Origin: Membranipora membranacea
Taxonomy: Eukaryota; Bryozoa; Gymnolaemata; Cheilostomatida; Membraniporidae
DNA: 64,000 nucleotides
Direction: 5' to 3'
Assembly: GCA_914767715.1 (NCBI GenBank)
Contig: OU612073.1
Coordinates: 5,146,001-5,210,000, forward strand
A model generated the notes under the pieces. That model was not told the origin of the DNA. It saw nothing but the letters and a program-made list of their open reading frames with translations, and made no database searches. Positions 10,539-23,334 of this stretch are shown here, one piece after another. The translations under genes were made by a program, and so were the position numbers. Numbering within the stretch: the first letter of the stretch is position 1; each line of letters opens with the position of its first letter.

Positions 10539-12355
10539 CTGAAATAAATCCAAAGAGAATTTCACTTATTTCAATTACTCGCATTGTTAGGTGGGTGTTT
10601 ATCATCAAGCTGTTTATATATTATGATAGGTTTACGAGAAATGCAATTGGCCGGATAGCCTCCCAGGCTAATATTAGAACAATTTGCCCTCAGTCCGGTC
10701 GTTCCCACTTTACTGATGAGCCGGCGATGGCTCAAACCTAAATGCAGGCGAATTGTATGATGTTTGATCCAGGTTAATGTAGCATGGGACCTTAGACTCT
10801 GATTTAGTTTAAAGTTTTGTACTGATTGGAGGACACTGGTTGGAACATGAGAGCTGTGTCATGAGCAGTTTCTAGTCATGTTGTTGACGTGTTCGCTCCA
10901 AAACTGACAGCAACACCAAGAGAATCACCGAGTTGGTTGATTATCAAATTCTAGTCTTTCTTCAATTAGTATGTGTATCTAATACGTCACCCAGGTTAAC
11001 TTGATCCAACATGAAAAAATTACAAGTTGACCAAAATTCTTTGAATCTTGAGTACACCGATTATAACAATAATATTATCATTACAACATTTTAAATGTGG
11101 CAAGCAGGAGTATCTCCTATTTGCATGATGACTGATAAAGGTTGCACTGCGCACATAATAAATATTTTTAATATGTTATATAAGAAAGAATACATTTATA
11201 GAGAGACATTTTTAAGCCGCCTCAGCCTTTTATAGCTATGATAAACTTGTAAGCATCCACTGGGATGCTTAGTACAGGCAAAGATTATAAATACTAAGAT
11301 ATGACACTCCTATCAAACTCCGTCATTGGTACAGGTGTAGTCTGAGCCCCCCAGACTTTTGCCCCTTGCCCGACGGCCCCCGGCTAGTACAGGTGTAGTA
11401 GTGCTAGTATATTACAACTCAATTAAACTTGCAATTGAAAATTATCATTTCTATATTCGACATAATCTGTTTTTATATGCATGGTAATATGTTTTATATC
11501 ATATCTATAACTTAATCCACAAAATACAAGTTTTTTATAGTTATGGAAATTGGCATTGGGTAAACAAGGGTTTAGGTAGCAAGGGCACTATAGCAATAGA
11601 AATTGGGTATTTGACACGCTTAATCATTGATATAATTGCTTCTCCAATGTCGTCAGTTTGCTGTCATGTGTCAGCATTTAGCATGTCTGGATCATTGGAG
11701 CATATAGTCAGCACAAAGCAACCGAATACACACGTCAAGGTCAAACAGCAAAACTCTGACAACAAATTTTTAAAAGAATAATATGTTATGCAAATTATAA
11801 TTGTGCAGTCAAATAGAGGGTACTCAGTGAGTTGTTATTTGAGTCAGTTGATAAACACCTCAATAATATGATAATGTGGGCAAAGATTTGGAGGCAATAG
11901 AAAAGCAGTGAACTTTGTAATTGCATATTGTTGAACAATAACAACACTAAGATATTCCTATTTCTGGCCTTCAAGATGTTTGCGTCTTATTGTTAAAAGC
12001 ATCAATAATTTTCATTTGAAATGTCACAATGATGATTTTCAAAAGCAAATTTGAGTCAGAGACAGTTTCCTGAGATCCATGAGCATAAAGCTCAATGAGT
12101 TTTTTTTAGCTATTATTACTTATTTTCTATGTGCATTATTTTAGTCAGCATATGCAAGGTTTTCTCTGAATATTAGCAAAGTACTGCAACCTATTTTTCG
12201 CAACACCGTATAGTGTTAGTGATAGAATAAAATCAATCAATCAAAAATAATCCCAACCCAACGGGCCAACACTAGTCTGAGTCCCCAGACTTTTGCCCCC
12301 GCCTGACACCCCCCCACCACTACAGATTGTCGGACAGTACGTATAGATAACTTAC
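10539..12355. other. Receptor intron, unit 1
   Basis: About 1.8 kb upstream of the NHL exon. It contains two related short blocks with CCCCAGACTTTTGCCCC (about 11340 and 12275), which may be ends of an old repeat, and AT-rich sequence. No open exon with good splice sites was seen apart from 12356-12402. Confidence 0.5.
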
Positions 12356-14012
12356 TGTAAATAAGGAATAGATTCTCCTATGCTGCTTGTCACCAGACAA
12401 AACTGGAAAAGAAACAGAAAGTTGTAAAAATTCAGTGGCAGCTGCCTGATATGGTTGAAGTTGTAAGTTGATAAAGTTTACTATCTTGGTCTGTAAATGG
12501 TCAACCCAGACGTTAGAGTTTGAGCCAAGCTAGATTTCTGAAATGTTTAACTTGTCACCAAGAATTGATCTTGCCCGAATATAAAGGTCAAGACAAAAAA
12601 AAGTTATAAACATTCACAAGAGAAATTGTGATATTCAAATTAAAGAACACATTTTCTGGTGAGATATCATCCAGCGGATATTATTGCCAACACCCCAACC
12701 ATGCAAAGCACCAACAAAATATAAATTCAATTTTTAATCAGGAGACGATGGAAAATGAATAATCTTTATTGACATTAGTACTGCACTATATTTTACATCA
12801 AAAAATTGTTCCTTCCCTGTTTCATCACAACTACAAACATGCGTGATTGTTTTCTGGTTGAAATATAATATGATTTTGTGGCTATAAGATTTATCGACTT
12901 ATTAACACAACTAGCAATAATAACTAATAAGCATATTTACCAGTAAAAGTTGACGGATCATCTCGTACAGGTTCATTCATCAGATTAAAAACCCTCCAAC
13001 ACTGTAAAAACAAAAATAGTAAATAGGTAAGTGTGTCTGTGGCTCTCGAAGACTCCGAGAGGGATAATAAGACGTCTATACTAATGAAATAAAGGCGCAT
13101 AAAAAGCAGCGATGCATCTTTGAGCATGATCTACTACACAATTAAAAATAGTTTTTTGTATTGCTGGTCAGAGTTTTAGAAAATACATGGTGAAGCTTCA
13201 CACAATTGTTTCCGAGTCCCAAGAACTAGCACATGCATTAATTGACAGGTGAGCGAGAATATATCCCATCACCTGACACACAAAGTAAGGTGCTGTATAT
13301 TCCCACAAAGTAAATATAGAATATAGAGAAGCACATGACGTAGTGCTTCTCCTTTTTTAGCAGGGAGTATTAATAAGAGAATAGAGGATAGTAAGATAAT
13401 AAAGCCCAAAGATTGTGGGTGTGTCTGTGACGATGGCTCATTTGCATAACTGCAACAAAGGGAAGAAAGAGGAGACAACTCTGAAATAGCAGAACACCGT
13501 TTTAATCATTTTTGAGGTGAGGATTTCAGACACAATTTCAATTTTAATGCCAATACTGCTGCTGTTGCTACTACTAACTACTAATACTACTAGTTTGGTA
13601 ATGTGTGGTTAATATTCCTCACTAATAAACACTGAGGATCCATTGGTATAAATTTCAGTGTAACTGAAAGTTTCGCTGAGTAGGCTGGTCAGTACGTTAT
13701 CGGTTTTAAAAATCTGTATAAAGGATAACAAGACAGACACGCCAAGCTCTTATAAATAGATGTAACTTACTCATATACTCCTCCACTTCTCAGCTGTATA
13801 TGCTTATAGATGCAATGGCAGATATTTTCAAAGCGGCAATATTGAGCTCAAAACATTTCTAATGAGATGACTTTGGTTGTCAATAAAAGTACATATTCAT
13901 CTCCTGCAAGAACAATTTTGCTAATTCTCTCACCTTTATCTGTAAGCCGGGTCCTTGGTATGATACGACTGATATGTGAAGAATGATGTATGCTCCCAGA
14001 TCTACTGTCAAT
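12356..14012 (-). other. Candidate 5' exons of the unit 1 receptor, lying in and before unit 2
   Basis: Three exon-like stretches on the minus strand: 12356-12402 (47 nt, acceptor TTTCCAG, donor GTAAGT), 12941-13001 (61 nt) and 13934-14012 (79 nt). The last two join in phase with each other. The 47-nt exon can be read two ways. Read from phase 0 (FCLVTSSIG...) it joins the NHL exon in frame but not the 61-nt exon. Read from phase 1 (...SGDKQHRRIYSLF) it joins the 61-nt exon but not the NHL exon. So the full chain is unresolved: one exon may be missing, or they may belong to different transcripts. Confidence 0.35.
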
Positions 14013-15245
14013 CTGCAACAATTCTAAAAGGCGACTAGGAGTGCAGTGATGTGAGCATGCAATGAGGAAGTTTCGGAGATCTCAGGTATCACGATTATAT
14101 AATGGAAGGTAACCTACTTATTAAGTCTTAATGGTTTCTGGTATTGACACGATTATTACTTAATATTGGATTGAACACTGGACAAGCATGTCAACATTAG
14201 GTGGCTTATATCTAATATTTACCTATGGCGTTAAATGTTGTAAGTCGTTTCTTTATGAATCGACTAAACATTGTATTTTTTAGGCGTGTTTCATAAAAGT
14301 GTCATATTCGTACAAAGTGATCAACTTTAACCTTCTGCATTTGGTGCTCATGTGTTTGACTGTTCCTTCCCTACAACAACTACAATCAGTGTTTACCCCA
14401 TAAACGTTTCATCTAGCAATAACTTTGCAAGTTTATAATGGATTCAAAAGCTAACCTGCACACAAAATCATACCAACTAGGGCCTGTCAAATCGACAGAT
14501 GCAGACTGCCACACCATATTCTTTACTTATCCTCTAACCCACACAGGGAACGTTATCATGAGATAACAAGGAAAGAGATCGATCAACATTTCTTTGATGT
14601 ACATGGTTTGAGAGGATATGAAAGGAGGGACAACTCCTCATACGATAAACAATACGGGAATTTAGTCTTTGTAACAATTATTAGAGTTGTTGAGTTTCGC
14701 GGAAGGAATAAGATGCCTACATTGCACCAAATACAATTCCTAAAACAAGATTTGCGACAGTGCACATTTTTAATCATTGACATAAAAGCCCCAAGTTCAA
14801 ACCTTACTCATATGCTTAAATTACAGGGGGAAATACTGCCAGCCAAATAGGAAAACAATCTAGAAAGAGTTGATGAGGAGAACTTCACCAGGTATTGCAA
14901 CATCCTGATTATGTAGGCCCTGAACCTAATTCTTTCGAAAACCTAAATATAAATGCATTTTTGGTGAACTGGTCATTTCATAATTTATATAACAACATTC
15001 CGAATTCTCGCTCCATTAACCTACATACCTCTCTGACCTTGCATAAGATGCAGATTTCCAGTAGTTTTTTTATCCAGAAGACACTCCGAAGCCCTGAAAA
15101 TCTTTCAATTACTCAGACCACTGCCTGCTGTTACTCTAATTTTAGAAGCATGACCACAAACCATCTAGGTTTTTCCAATTATCTTACTAATGGAGCAACA
15201 TTACTAGCAAAAATATGTTTCAAAACGTTTCAGAATGTCTCTGTA

Positions 15246-15818
15246 CCTGGATAAGAGATTTAGTGGGTTGTACTACACCCTAACGGCCTTCTCCAAAGCC
15301 AACAACCACAACAACAACCACAACAACAACCACAACAACAACCACAACAACAATCACAACAACAAATATCATGAGATGCTAAAGTCAAGCTCTTTAAACA
15401 CAACTTATAAAAATGTGACGTGGATAGAACCTCACTATCCAGCTAGATTTGTTGAAGCTTTCTGGATTCTGGCAGGATTAGGTATACTTTTATGTATAGC
15501 ATGTCTAGCCTTCCATGCGTATGGTGTCATTACATGTACCGGACTGGATAAACTTCTTAAGGTGCCAGCCAGACAAACATTTAGAGTGTCTCTCTCATTA
15601 CCTAACTGCTCCCAGGAGCATCCATACTATGCATTAGCTATGCTAGTACTGTGGGACGGGTATATGCTAAAGTTATCTTCTCCTATACAAGAGACGGCCC
15701 TGGATTTTCTGTCCACGAAGCCAGCATGATAAATTCTGCCTTCTTCATAGCAGCTACTGCCGGGGGACCGATATTAATTCTACCTCTGATGCTGCACCAC
15801 GTCAAGTATATTCTACAG
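15246..15818 (+). pseudogene. Orphan MFSD4-like transporter exon 5, unit 2 (broken)
   Basis: Same fragment as at 2527-3099. Here the Leu codon that is a stop in unit 1 is intact (TTA), so the frame runs further, but the same roughly 30-base deletion after AMLVL still shifts it, and the 5' part of the exon is missing. It ends at a good donor (CAG|GTAAGC) with no partner exon. The Asn/His tract is a purer NNHNNNH series than in unit 1. Confidence 0.9.
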
Positions 15819-17626
15819 GTAAGCTTTAGCAATGTACAATTATTAGTTACAATTAAAAAATGTTGGACATTGTCAGAAACTTGGATAAAATTCACCAGCT
15901 CGATCATATATCATTGATCATTGATATTATGTGCAAATGATGAAAGAGTTTGGGAGGAATGTCCCAAGCTCCCTGAAGTGACATAGCACAGATACTTAGG
16001 ATTGTGTTCCCACGTGATGTTGGGCAGTTAACTCAGCAGCGCTTTCAAATAGTATCAGCTCAACGTAGATTTCTCTAGGTCGTGAATTTTGGGTCAGCAA
16101 TAGAACTTATCAGTTATGCATTTATGTTAAAACAAAATACAGTACAGTATAAACAAGAAAGAGGATCCATCCATAAACAAGAACCTCGTCCGTTTCAACT
16201 AGATGTTTACATCCGGGTTTAATGAGACTAACACCACTGGCAGTGCAACAACTCCTGGTGCTATTGTACTCCCAAAGACTGATAGAGGACGACGTAGTCA
16301 CAAGTTGTTATACACCATTCATTCTATGAAATCTTCGCTCACTGTGTATACTATATACACTAATATTCACGCATTAAACATAGTAATATAAATATTGCTG
16401 TTTTAGTGGTCGATAGGGAACTCTTATTGACAAGGCCATTTCATTATGAAGGGGACTTCCCATTGGCTAAGAAAACCTTTGATACAAATTGTGACATTGC
16501 CCTCCCATAGCAATGATGACCTCTCATAACAATTGTTATACTTCATCGCAAACTTGACCACCCATGGTGGTTGTGACATTTTATAGCAAAGAAGACCTCC
16601 CATGGTGATTGTGACTTTTCACAGGGAAAGGAGGTGCCAATAATTGTGACATTCTGTATTGATATAGTTTTTGCATTGATATGAATATATGGATCAGTGG
16701 TAAAATACATAGCGTGGCTATTTGTGGAGATATGCCATCAGTAAAAAGCTTTGTGTCAGGATCTAAATTAAACTATGAATATGGCAGTTTTTATGTTATG
16801 TATTGATTGACGTCCCTTTAACAACCTTCAAAATCTCAGGCAAGCTGTTTGACAAAAGTTTACAAGGTGCACCTATTATAGATTCTGAACTTGTGGACCA
16901 ATCAAAGATTTTTCATTTTGTGACATTGCCACAAAAAGCACTTACAAGAAATCCTATGGAAAAATTGTTGGTTACTCCCAATTAAAGCTTGTTTAAAAGA
17001 AAGATCTGACCATATATCTGACCAAAAAATCTGAACTGCAAATGGGAGTCCCAAACTCCCCGGATAGCCTTAGGATTGTCATTATGATGCTTGTGCAATG
17101 CCTAGTAAAGCTTGCATCAAGCTGCCCACAGTTTCCTGCGTGGCTTGATTTTTTTAAGGGTATCTCCCTAGTTAAATCAAACAGTATGGTATTAAGTTGA
17201 AATTTGGCATTATTGTTTTGCGTTAATTTATCAATAAAAATAAGACTTGAAATTGCTAAAATATGTGATTAAATGGCTGAAGATGAAAATGGAAATGAAA
17301 TAATAGGAATGTGTGACACTTGCAAAACAGGGCACATTAAACTTTATATTACACTTGTCTCCTCTTACAAAAAGGGAAGACAATACACCAATGATTTTCT
17401 CTCAAAAGTTAACTGTGGCGATGTAAAGCTTGTATTTGTACACTGTTACGTAATATACCTCCATATAGCCTTTGTTAGGATAGAATACAACATGAGCAGT
17501 CAAAACCAAAACGCAATAAAAATAGTGGTCATTAAATGTAATTCAGTATTTATAAACTAGTGCAACGTACACATAGTATAGCAACTAAATCAAAATTTCT
17601 GGCAACATGAACAGCCTATAGAGTTA
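15819..17626. other. Spacer, unit 2 (includes decayed ORF copy at about 16680-16985)
   Basis: Counterpart of 3100-4898 with few substitutions up to about 17000, then clearly more differences (for example around 17000-17560). It holds the decayed unknown ORF and no other recognisable gene. Confidence 0.5.
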
Positions 17627-19855
17627 TTATTTAAACTTTTTGTCTGCAAACCGATCGCCGATAAGCCTGCCTACTATTTGCATGCAACAGACAACACAAA
17701 ACAAGAATAATGATACTCCCATCAAGTATGACCATATGGAGAAGGGGCCAAATTTCTGGTAACTCCATGCCACTAGACACATAATTGTGATGTCACCGAC
17801 CCCAGCGCCAAAATGTGGCGCTATCTGTGCTATAGAGGTAAGCTCTATGTAGTGGTGCACCAAGCAGGCTCCAGCAGAAATAGTGGGTCCGACGTGTAAT
17901 CCTACACAGATATAGAGAATCCAGAACCAGGTTGTGTTTTTGTATAGAAAGTACAGTGCAATGGATACTGTCAACAGTGTTGTTGCCTGAAACTGAAATA
18001 TAAATAAAGAAACGTTATATTTAGCGATTACAATTCCAAGCGGAAAGTGGATGTCTACTCTTGCATAATTTTGCGCTAAGGTCTTCAATGATTTTTTGAA
18101 CTTGAAACTACAAGGTGAAAAGCTCTTATACCAAATTTCATAAACTGCAACAATACCTAGTTGGATCAAGGAGTTTAGAAATCGGCAACTCTCTGTTTGT
18201 ATTGGGTTTGAAGAGATTTTTGTTCTATTTGACATCTCAAACAGACTTGCACGATCAATGGTACCCAGATTCAAATACCGATACCTCCAAATCCGAAACT
18301 TCCTGTTTCAATGAAGTATGGGGAGTCCTTTTCCGATAACAAATCAAACAAACAGACTTGCATGATCCTTGATACTCAGATTGAAATTGATGCCTCTCAG
18401 TTATTAATAGTTATTAACAAGCTTCCAGTCTTTCCCTGTTAGCCTGCCTAGACAGGCTTTGTTTGGGGTCCCGTCCCCCCCACCGAACAAAGCATGTCAA
18501 GACAGGCTATGTTTCCCTATGATAGTAATTTTATATATATATAGCTCAAATGTAGAACATATTTGACATGAACCTGCAGCACCAGAGGGAGAATAAATAT
18601 GAGTGATCCAGCAGTCGATGCGATAAAGAAGGCAGAGTTTATTATACTGGCTTTATGGACTGTGAATCCTAGCTCATCTCTTGCGTATGAGAAGACAACT
18701 TTAGCATATACCCGACCGATACCAAGCAAACATCCAAGTTGTAGGAAATATAGTAGCAGCATAATAAGCGCGTAGTACGGATGCTCCTGAGAGCAATTGC
18801 GTAGTGACAATGATTCTCTGAATGTCTGTTTCTTAGTGTTACCATGAGGTTTACATATTTTAGTACCCGTCATAGCCCCATGAACTTGAAAGGCTATACA
18901 GGCCACACATAAGAGTATACCAAAAACCGCGATAATCCAGAATGCTTCAACAAATCTAGCTGGATAATATGGTTCCATTGCTGTTAGATCTTCGTAGGTG
19001 ATGCTAGACGAGTTGGAGTCCATATTCTCATGGTCTAGTGTATTATTGTTGTATACATCTGCTATTGCTGTGAGGCTGTAGTACAACCCGCTAAATCTCT
19101 TATCCAGGAACGGGGCAACAATGAGAGGAGCAAACACACTCCCTAACTGATAACCCGTCTCTACACCAGTCAACGGAGCAGCTGATCTCTCCAAAAATGT
19201 CAGAAATAGTATCCGTTTTCCAGTTGAAATATCAAGTGGAATTGTTTGAGTGCAAGCCAAGGTTTTATTAACGCACATGTCAAACAATTCTATTTATCAT
19301 TTGCAAAAATTGCATATGCTCCCTGGCTATGAATTTACTACCCCTTATGAGAGAGGAGGGGGTTAGGCCTTCTGGTCTGCGGGATCGGCTGGCGGGGTCA
19401 TTGTGGGAGGGTGATGGGTAGGTGTCATCGGCGGTGCGGGTTCCCCTAGTTATCTGGGCAAACTGGGTCTCAGTTTTCTTCTATCGAATGGTCGCCACTC
19501 TAGACTTGACTCTCACGCATGGACAAACAGACCACACCGCTATGGTTTTTTTTATCATTTTTGAAAATTTTTATCAATAAGCATCTAGTTATTGCAGAAA
19601 CCTAATACAAAAAAAACTCTGTGGTTAATGTTACTTCAAGTGCACATTTATTACCAGCTGGATGGCTACTGGTGATACACCATTGGCAAATTAAAGGAGT
19701 ATAAGTCTTAACAATCTCTCTTACTGTTCAGATACAAATATTTACCTGTTTGTATCATAGTCTCAGTTACTCCCTGTATAAGTAGAACCACATACATCCA
19801 CACAAGATTTCTGAGATACGCCGCCATCACTCCTGATGTGGTCATGACAAAAGTT
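17627..19855 (-). pseudogene. Truncated MFSD4-like transporter B (exons 4 partial, 5, 6; splice sites lost)
   Basis: Minus-strand remnant like copy A. Exon 6 (17627-17986, 360 nt with stop) is fully open here. Exon 5 (18550-19223, 674 nt) is open, but both splice sites are destroyed: the acceptor AG is AA (bases read TTTCAACTGG instead of TTTCAGCTGG) and the donor CAG|GTGAG reads CATTTGAG. Exon 4 keeps 110 nt (19746-19855) and ends at the SINE. Exons 1-3 are missing. These lesions differ from those in copy A, so the two decayed separately after sharing the SINE truncation. Confidence 0.9.
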
Positions 19856-20035
19856 GGTGAGATGGCGCAATCGGTTAGTGCGCTTGCTATTCACTGCCAG
19901 GTGATTAGTGCCGCAGGAGTTGTGGGTTCGAGCCCCACTGGGGGAGCTTTCATTGTTGATTGTTCCAGCCCCCAGCACCCTCGGATGTATACCTCTCCTA
20001 TAAATTTTTCTGTCACGAGATTACAGGGGCTTAAC
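19856..20035 (+). mobile_element. tRNA-derived SINE, unit 2 copy
   Basis: Same insertion as at 7062, with box A TGGCGCAATCGG and box B GGTTCGAGCCC. It sits at the same base of exon 4 as in unit 1, so it predates the unit 1/unit 2 duplication. Confidence 0.8.
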
Positions 20036-20795
20036 TAAAAACGAAATGCAACACATTGGCTTCTCTATTTTGATGGTACATGACAAACATCTTAAACGAA
20101 TATTTACGGTCAACTGAATGTTCTTATCTCAGGCACGAGTTGAATTTTCAAACCCGTCAAAAATAACCCATCCAATCGACCAAAAGAAAGGGGGGATATC
20201 AATGGTTTTTTTATAACTAACTTTCTTGGTAGTTATATTATTATATTTTTTCAAGAAAATGTTTTTCAAAAGTGCCATTTAATTAGAAACAAAAAAAATG
20301 GTGAAACAAAAAATATGATCGATTGGTTGTAGATCATTATTGTAGCATGTAATATTGAAGTAAGGATCTTTTGAACGAAATTTGTTTGCATTGTACTATT
20401 GTAATATACATAATCCTTCGCATATGTTCATGGTCAAATCTTTATGAACAATTATAAGGAATTTATAAGGATAATTGAATCATTTGAAAATCATATATAA
20501 AGTATAAAATTGTAAAGAAGAAGTATTCTGTTACAGTAACAATGTTTGGCATTCACTGTAGGTACAATTATAATTATATAATATTGAATTTAAAGACAAT
20601 TTAGATGCAGTTTACCCTTCACTTTTCTCTGTGTTGTATTGTCTTGCCTTAACAAAAAGTTCTATTCCACACTCCATTCCTCCCTTACAACTTCAACAGA
20701 TGGTAATGTACGGTAATTGAGAGCGTCAAACAGCTAAATTACCATCATTCATTCATATTGATTTGTCTTCACCACTCGGTGTTAACAAGATGATC

Positions 20796-23334
20796 TTAGT
20801 ATCTTCTTACACTTGTGTAGTTGTGGCTGTCCTTTCTCCCTGGACGCAGATGAGCATATCTTGAGTCCGGGTGTGAACTCTGATTGGGAGATCTGCAGTC
20901 AACATCGATGTAAGAATCTGCTACTCTGTGTACCTCTGAGTTAGTTAGTCCATTGCCCCGTCGACTGTCCTTCGGATTGAGATAAATGCTGCTCACTTTC
21001 TGATCAGCATAGCCATAAGTTACACGAGGCTCTCCCCCTCTAGCGTTTTCTATATACACTCTGCGGTCTTCAGTAGGAAGGGTTAAACTAGGCTCACTGC
21101 AATAGTTGTGGTCCACTGGTTGATGATATGCAGCAACATCATCAGGGAGCGCGTATGTGTCATCTTCGGCAAGGGTGTATGTGTCATTCTCAGCGTTTTG
21201 GTCAGAAGCATTGATATCCGAAAGTTTCGCATCAGGAACATATGCATCATTGGAATTTCTGAATAATAAGTCATGTTCTTTTAATGTATGAGGATGCAAC
21301 TCCTTGCGCCATAAAATTATTTTTCCAAAACATAGTGCACACATGGAGGCTGGGATACCACTCCTCCCAACCTCCCTGGTGCTCATAGAACACCCTGTGA
21401 CTGTCAAAGAGTACTATACATGATAGCCATCCAAGAATACACGAAAAGCAAATCTGCCTCAAGCCTGGCAAAATTGGTCATTGAATTTAGAAATCCTTTC
21501 TAGTAATGATCAATTTAATTATAATTTATATGCTGTAATTCATTTGCCCTGATTGCGTGATCCCAACACAGATCACAAAGTTTTTATCTTATGTGCCGTG
21601 TTGATAAACAAGCTGTTCTTGCTTAAGTAAGCATGACCTGGCAACAAATAGACCAAGGCACGCCTTTAGCCCAGAAAAAGTGACACTGAAAAAATGCAAT
21701 TTGACAGGCAGAAGACTGTGAACCCTGTGAACTCTCATACCAAAACACGCACCACTGTGACTAAACTAGACTAAATCTATTATAGACACTAGCAATACAT
21801 CATTTACAGAATACAGCAAGGCATACTTACTGCTGAGGCCCCTGACTTCTTCTTCTTGATTTTGCTTTAATCTTCACAATGGTGACTGAGGTCACTGCTA
21901 TGATAAGGATGACGATGACTACACCAACTGTTGCAACTATGACGGTAGTTGTATCAGGTGGCGTTGGTGAGGCTGTCGTTGAAACAGGAGTGAATGTAGT
22001 CTTTATTGTTGGCGATGCTGGAGTAGAGCTTTCCTTGATTGTGGGTGTAGTTTGTGGTGTTGTTGTCTGTGTTGTAGCTGTTGCTGTTGTTGTTGTTGTT
22101 GTAGGAGGGTCTATGAAACTGGCTGCAGAATGAAGAATACATAATTAGTTCTGTATAAACAGTTCTTACATAACGACATTTGACTTGAAATCCTGAACAA
22201 CCAGTAACGTTAAAAAATATTTTGGGGCATCCTCTGACGCTAAGAAACAAAGAGTAAATTTGCACGTTAAAACATCGACAACCTGGTTTTGTATTCAACA
22301 TGATATGTGCACAATATGATACAGAAACAGTCACATTTACAAGTGCATTTATATGAAATGAACCCTTTGGATTGACTAAGAAGGCCTAATGATCCGTCCC
22401 CTTACCCTGTATGGCACGCATTCGATGATCTTCTCCTATGTAGAATGTGTCATTGAAACGATAGATAGTTTGAGGATTTTCAAATTGACAAACGCTGAAG
22501 TTTCCATCCACATGACCGGAGGAGCCATTACAAATTGTTGAAGTTGTGTTTGTGTTCATGTCTAGAATACGCAGAACATTATTACCTCGATCCACCAAGA
22601 GCAGGCGCTTAGGATCAAGATATACAAATCTTTGCGGCTCTCTGAATAAGGCTTCAGTAAACGGGCCATCAAGGAGGCCTCTCTCAAACTTCCCTGTTAT
22701 AACGGTGAGAGTCTTAGCTATATAGTCGTATTTAACGAGAGCGCATCTGAGATAAGTGTAGAGATCTCCAGTTCTTGGGTCCTGTAGGAGGCCTTTCGGG
22801 CGATAGAGAGGATCAAGGGAGGCAAAGCTCACCAGGGTAGATACAATCAAAGAAGTGGAGTTTATTAGTCGTAGGTATCCATTTTGGTTCTCTTTATCAG
22901 TTACTATGTACATCTCGGAATCCATGAGATCAGAAATAATGTCATTAGGCTGAAAGAATAATGCCTGGTCTGCCGGGCCATTGCGAAAGCCTCTGTTAGT
23001 ACAATCTCCAGCATATCTATGTGTCTGATTTGTGTGACGGTCAATTGTCCTAAAGCAATCATTCTCCCAGTCAATGGCGATTATGATTGATGCATTGGGC
23101 TGCAGATAGCCTATGATCCATCGGAATCTAGCATCAGACCCGACCCCTTCTCTGTAGGATCCAAAGTTATTGGCACCAGCAATTCTGTGTGAGGTATTCA
23201 TGTCCGTTGTTAGGATCTCATTCTTATCCGTGAAAAGAATGTTACCCGGAATGAATGCATCTTCTTGTATGGCGATAACTCCAGCATGCCTACCAGTGAT
23301 GGGCGTTGTTTTGACAGTGCTGTTCTCGTCAAAC
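20796..23334 (-). CDS. NHL-repeat single-pass receptor with tyrosine-rich tail, unit 2 (partial 5' end)
   Basis: Paralogue of the unit 1 receptor with the same three exons in phase: 22406-23334 (929 nt), 21831-22122 (292 nt) and 20796-21258 (463 nt, ends TAA). The NHL exon differs from unit 1 by about one amino acid (HRYAGD for QRYAGD). The stalk/TM exon is 6 nt shorter. The tail differs at roughly 18 of 153 residues, mostly in its distal two thirds. The ITIM-like SRYAHL (20847-20864) and VxSIYLNP are kept, while the distal NYTNV has become NYTSV, losing one YxN motif, and one tyrosine (NYYSEP) is Cys. All frames are open, so it is probably expressed unless its 5' exons fail. Confidence 0.85.

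Larger units (their letters stand above)
3..12720. repeat. Tandem segmental duplication, unit 1 (about 12.7 kb)
   Basis: The segment starts with ataaattcaatttttaatca at position 3 and is followed directly by a second copy starting with the same bases at 12721. The two copies are nearly identical over most of their length. It contains, left to right: candidate receptor 5' exons (minus), a plus-strand orphan transporter exon 5, unannotated spacer, a minus-strand truncated transporter, a SINE, and the NHL receptor exons (minus). Only small indels and scattered substitutions separate it from unit 2, but divergence is uneven along the unit (see findings). Confidence 0.95.
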
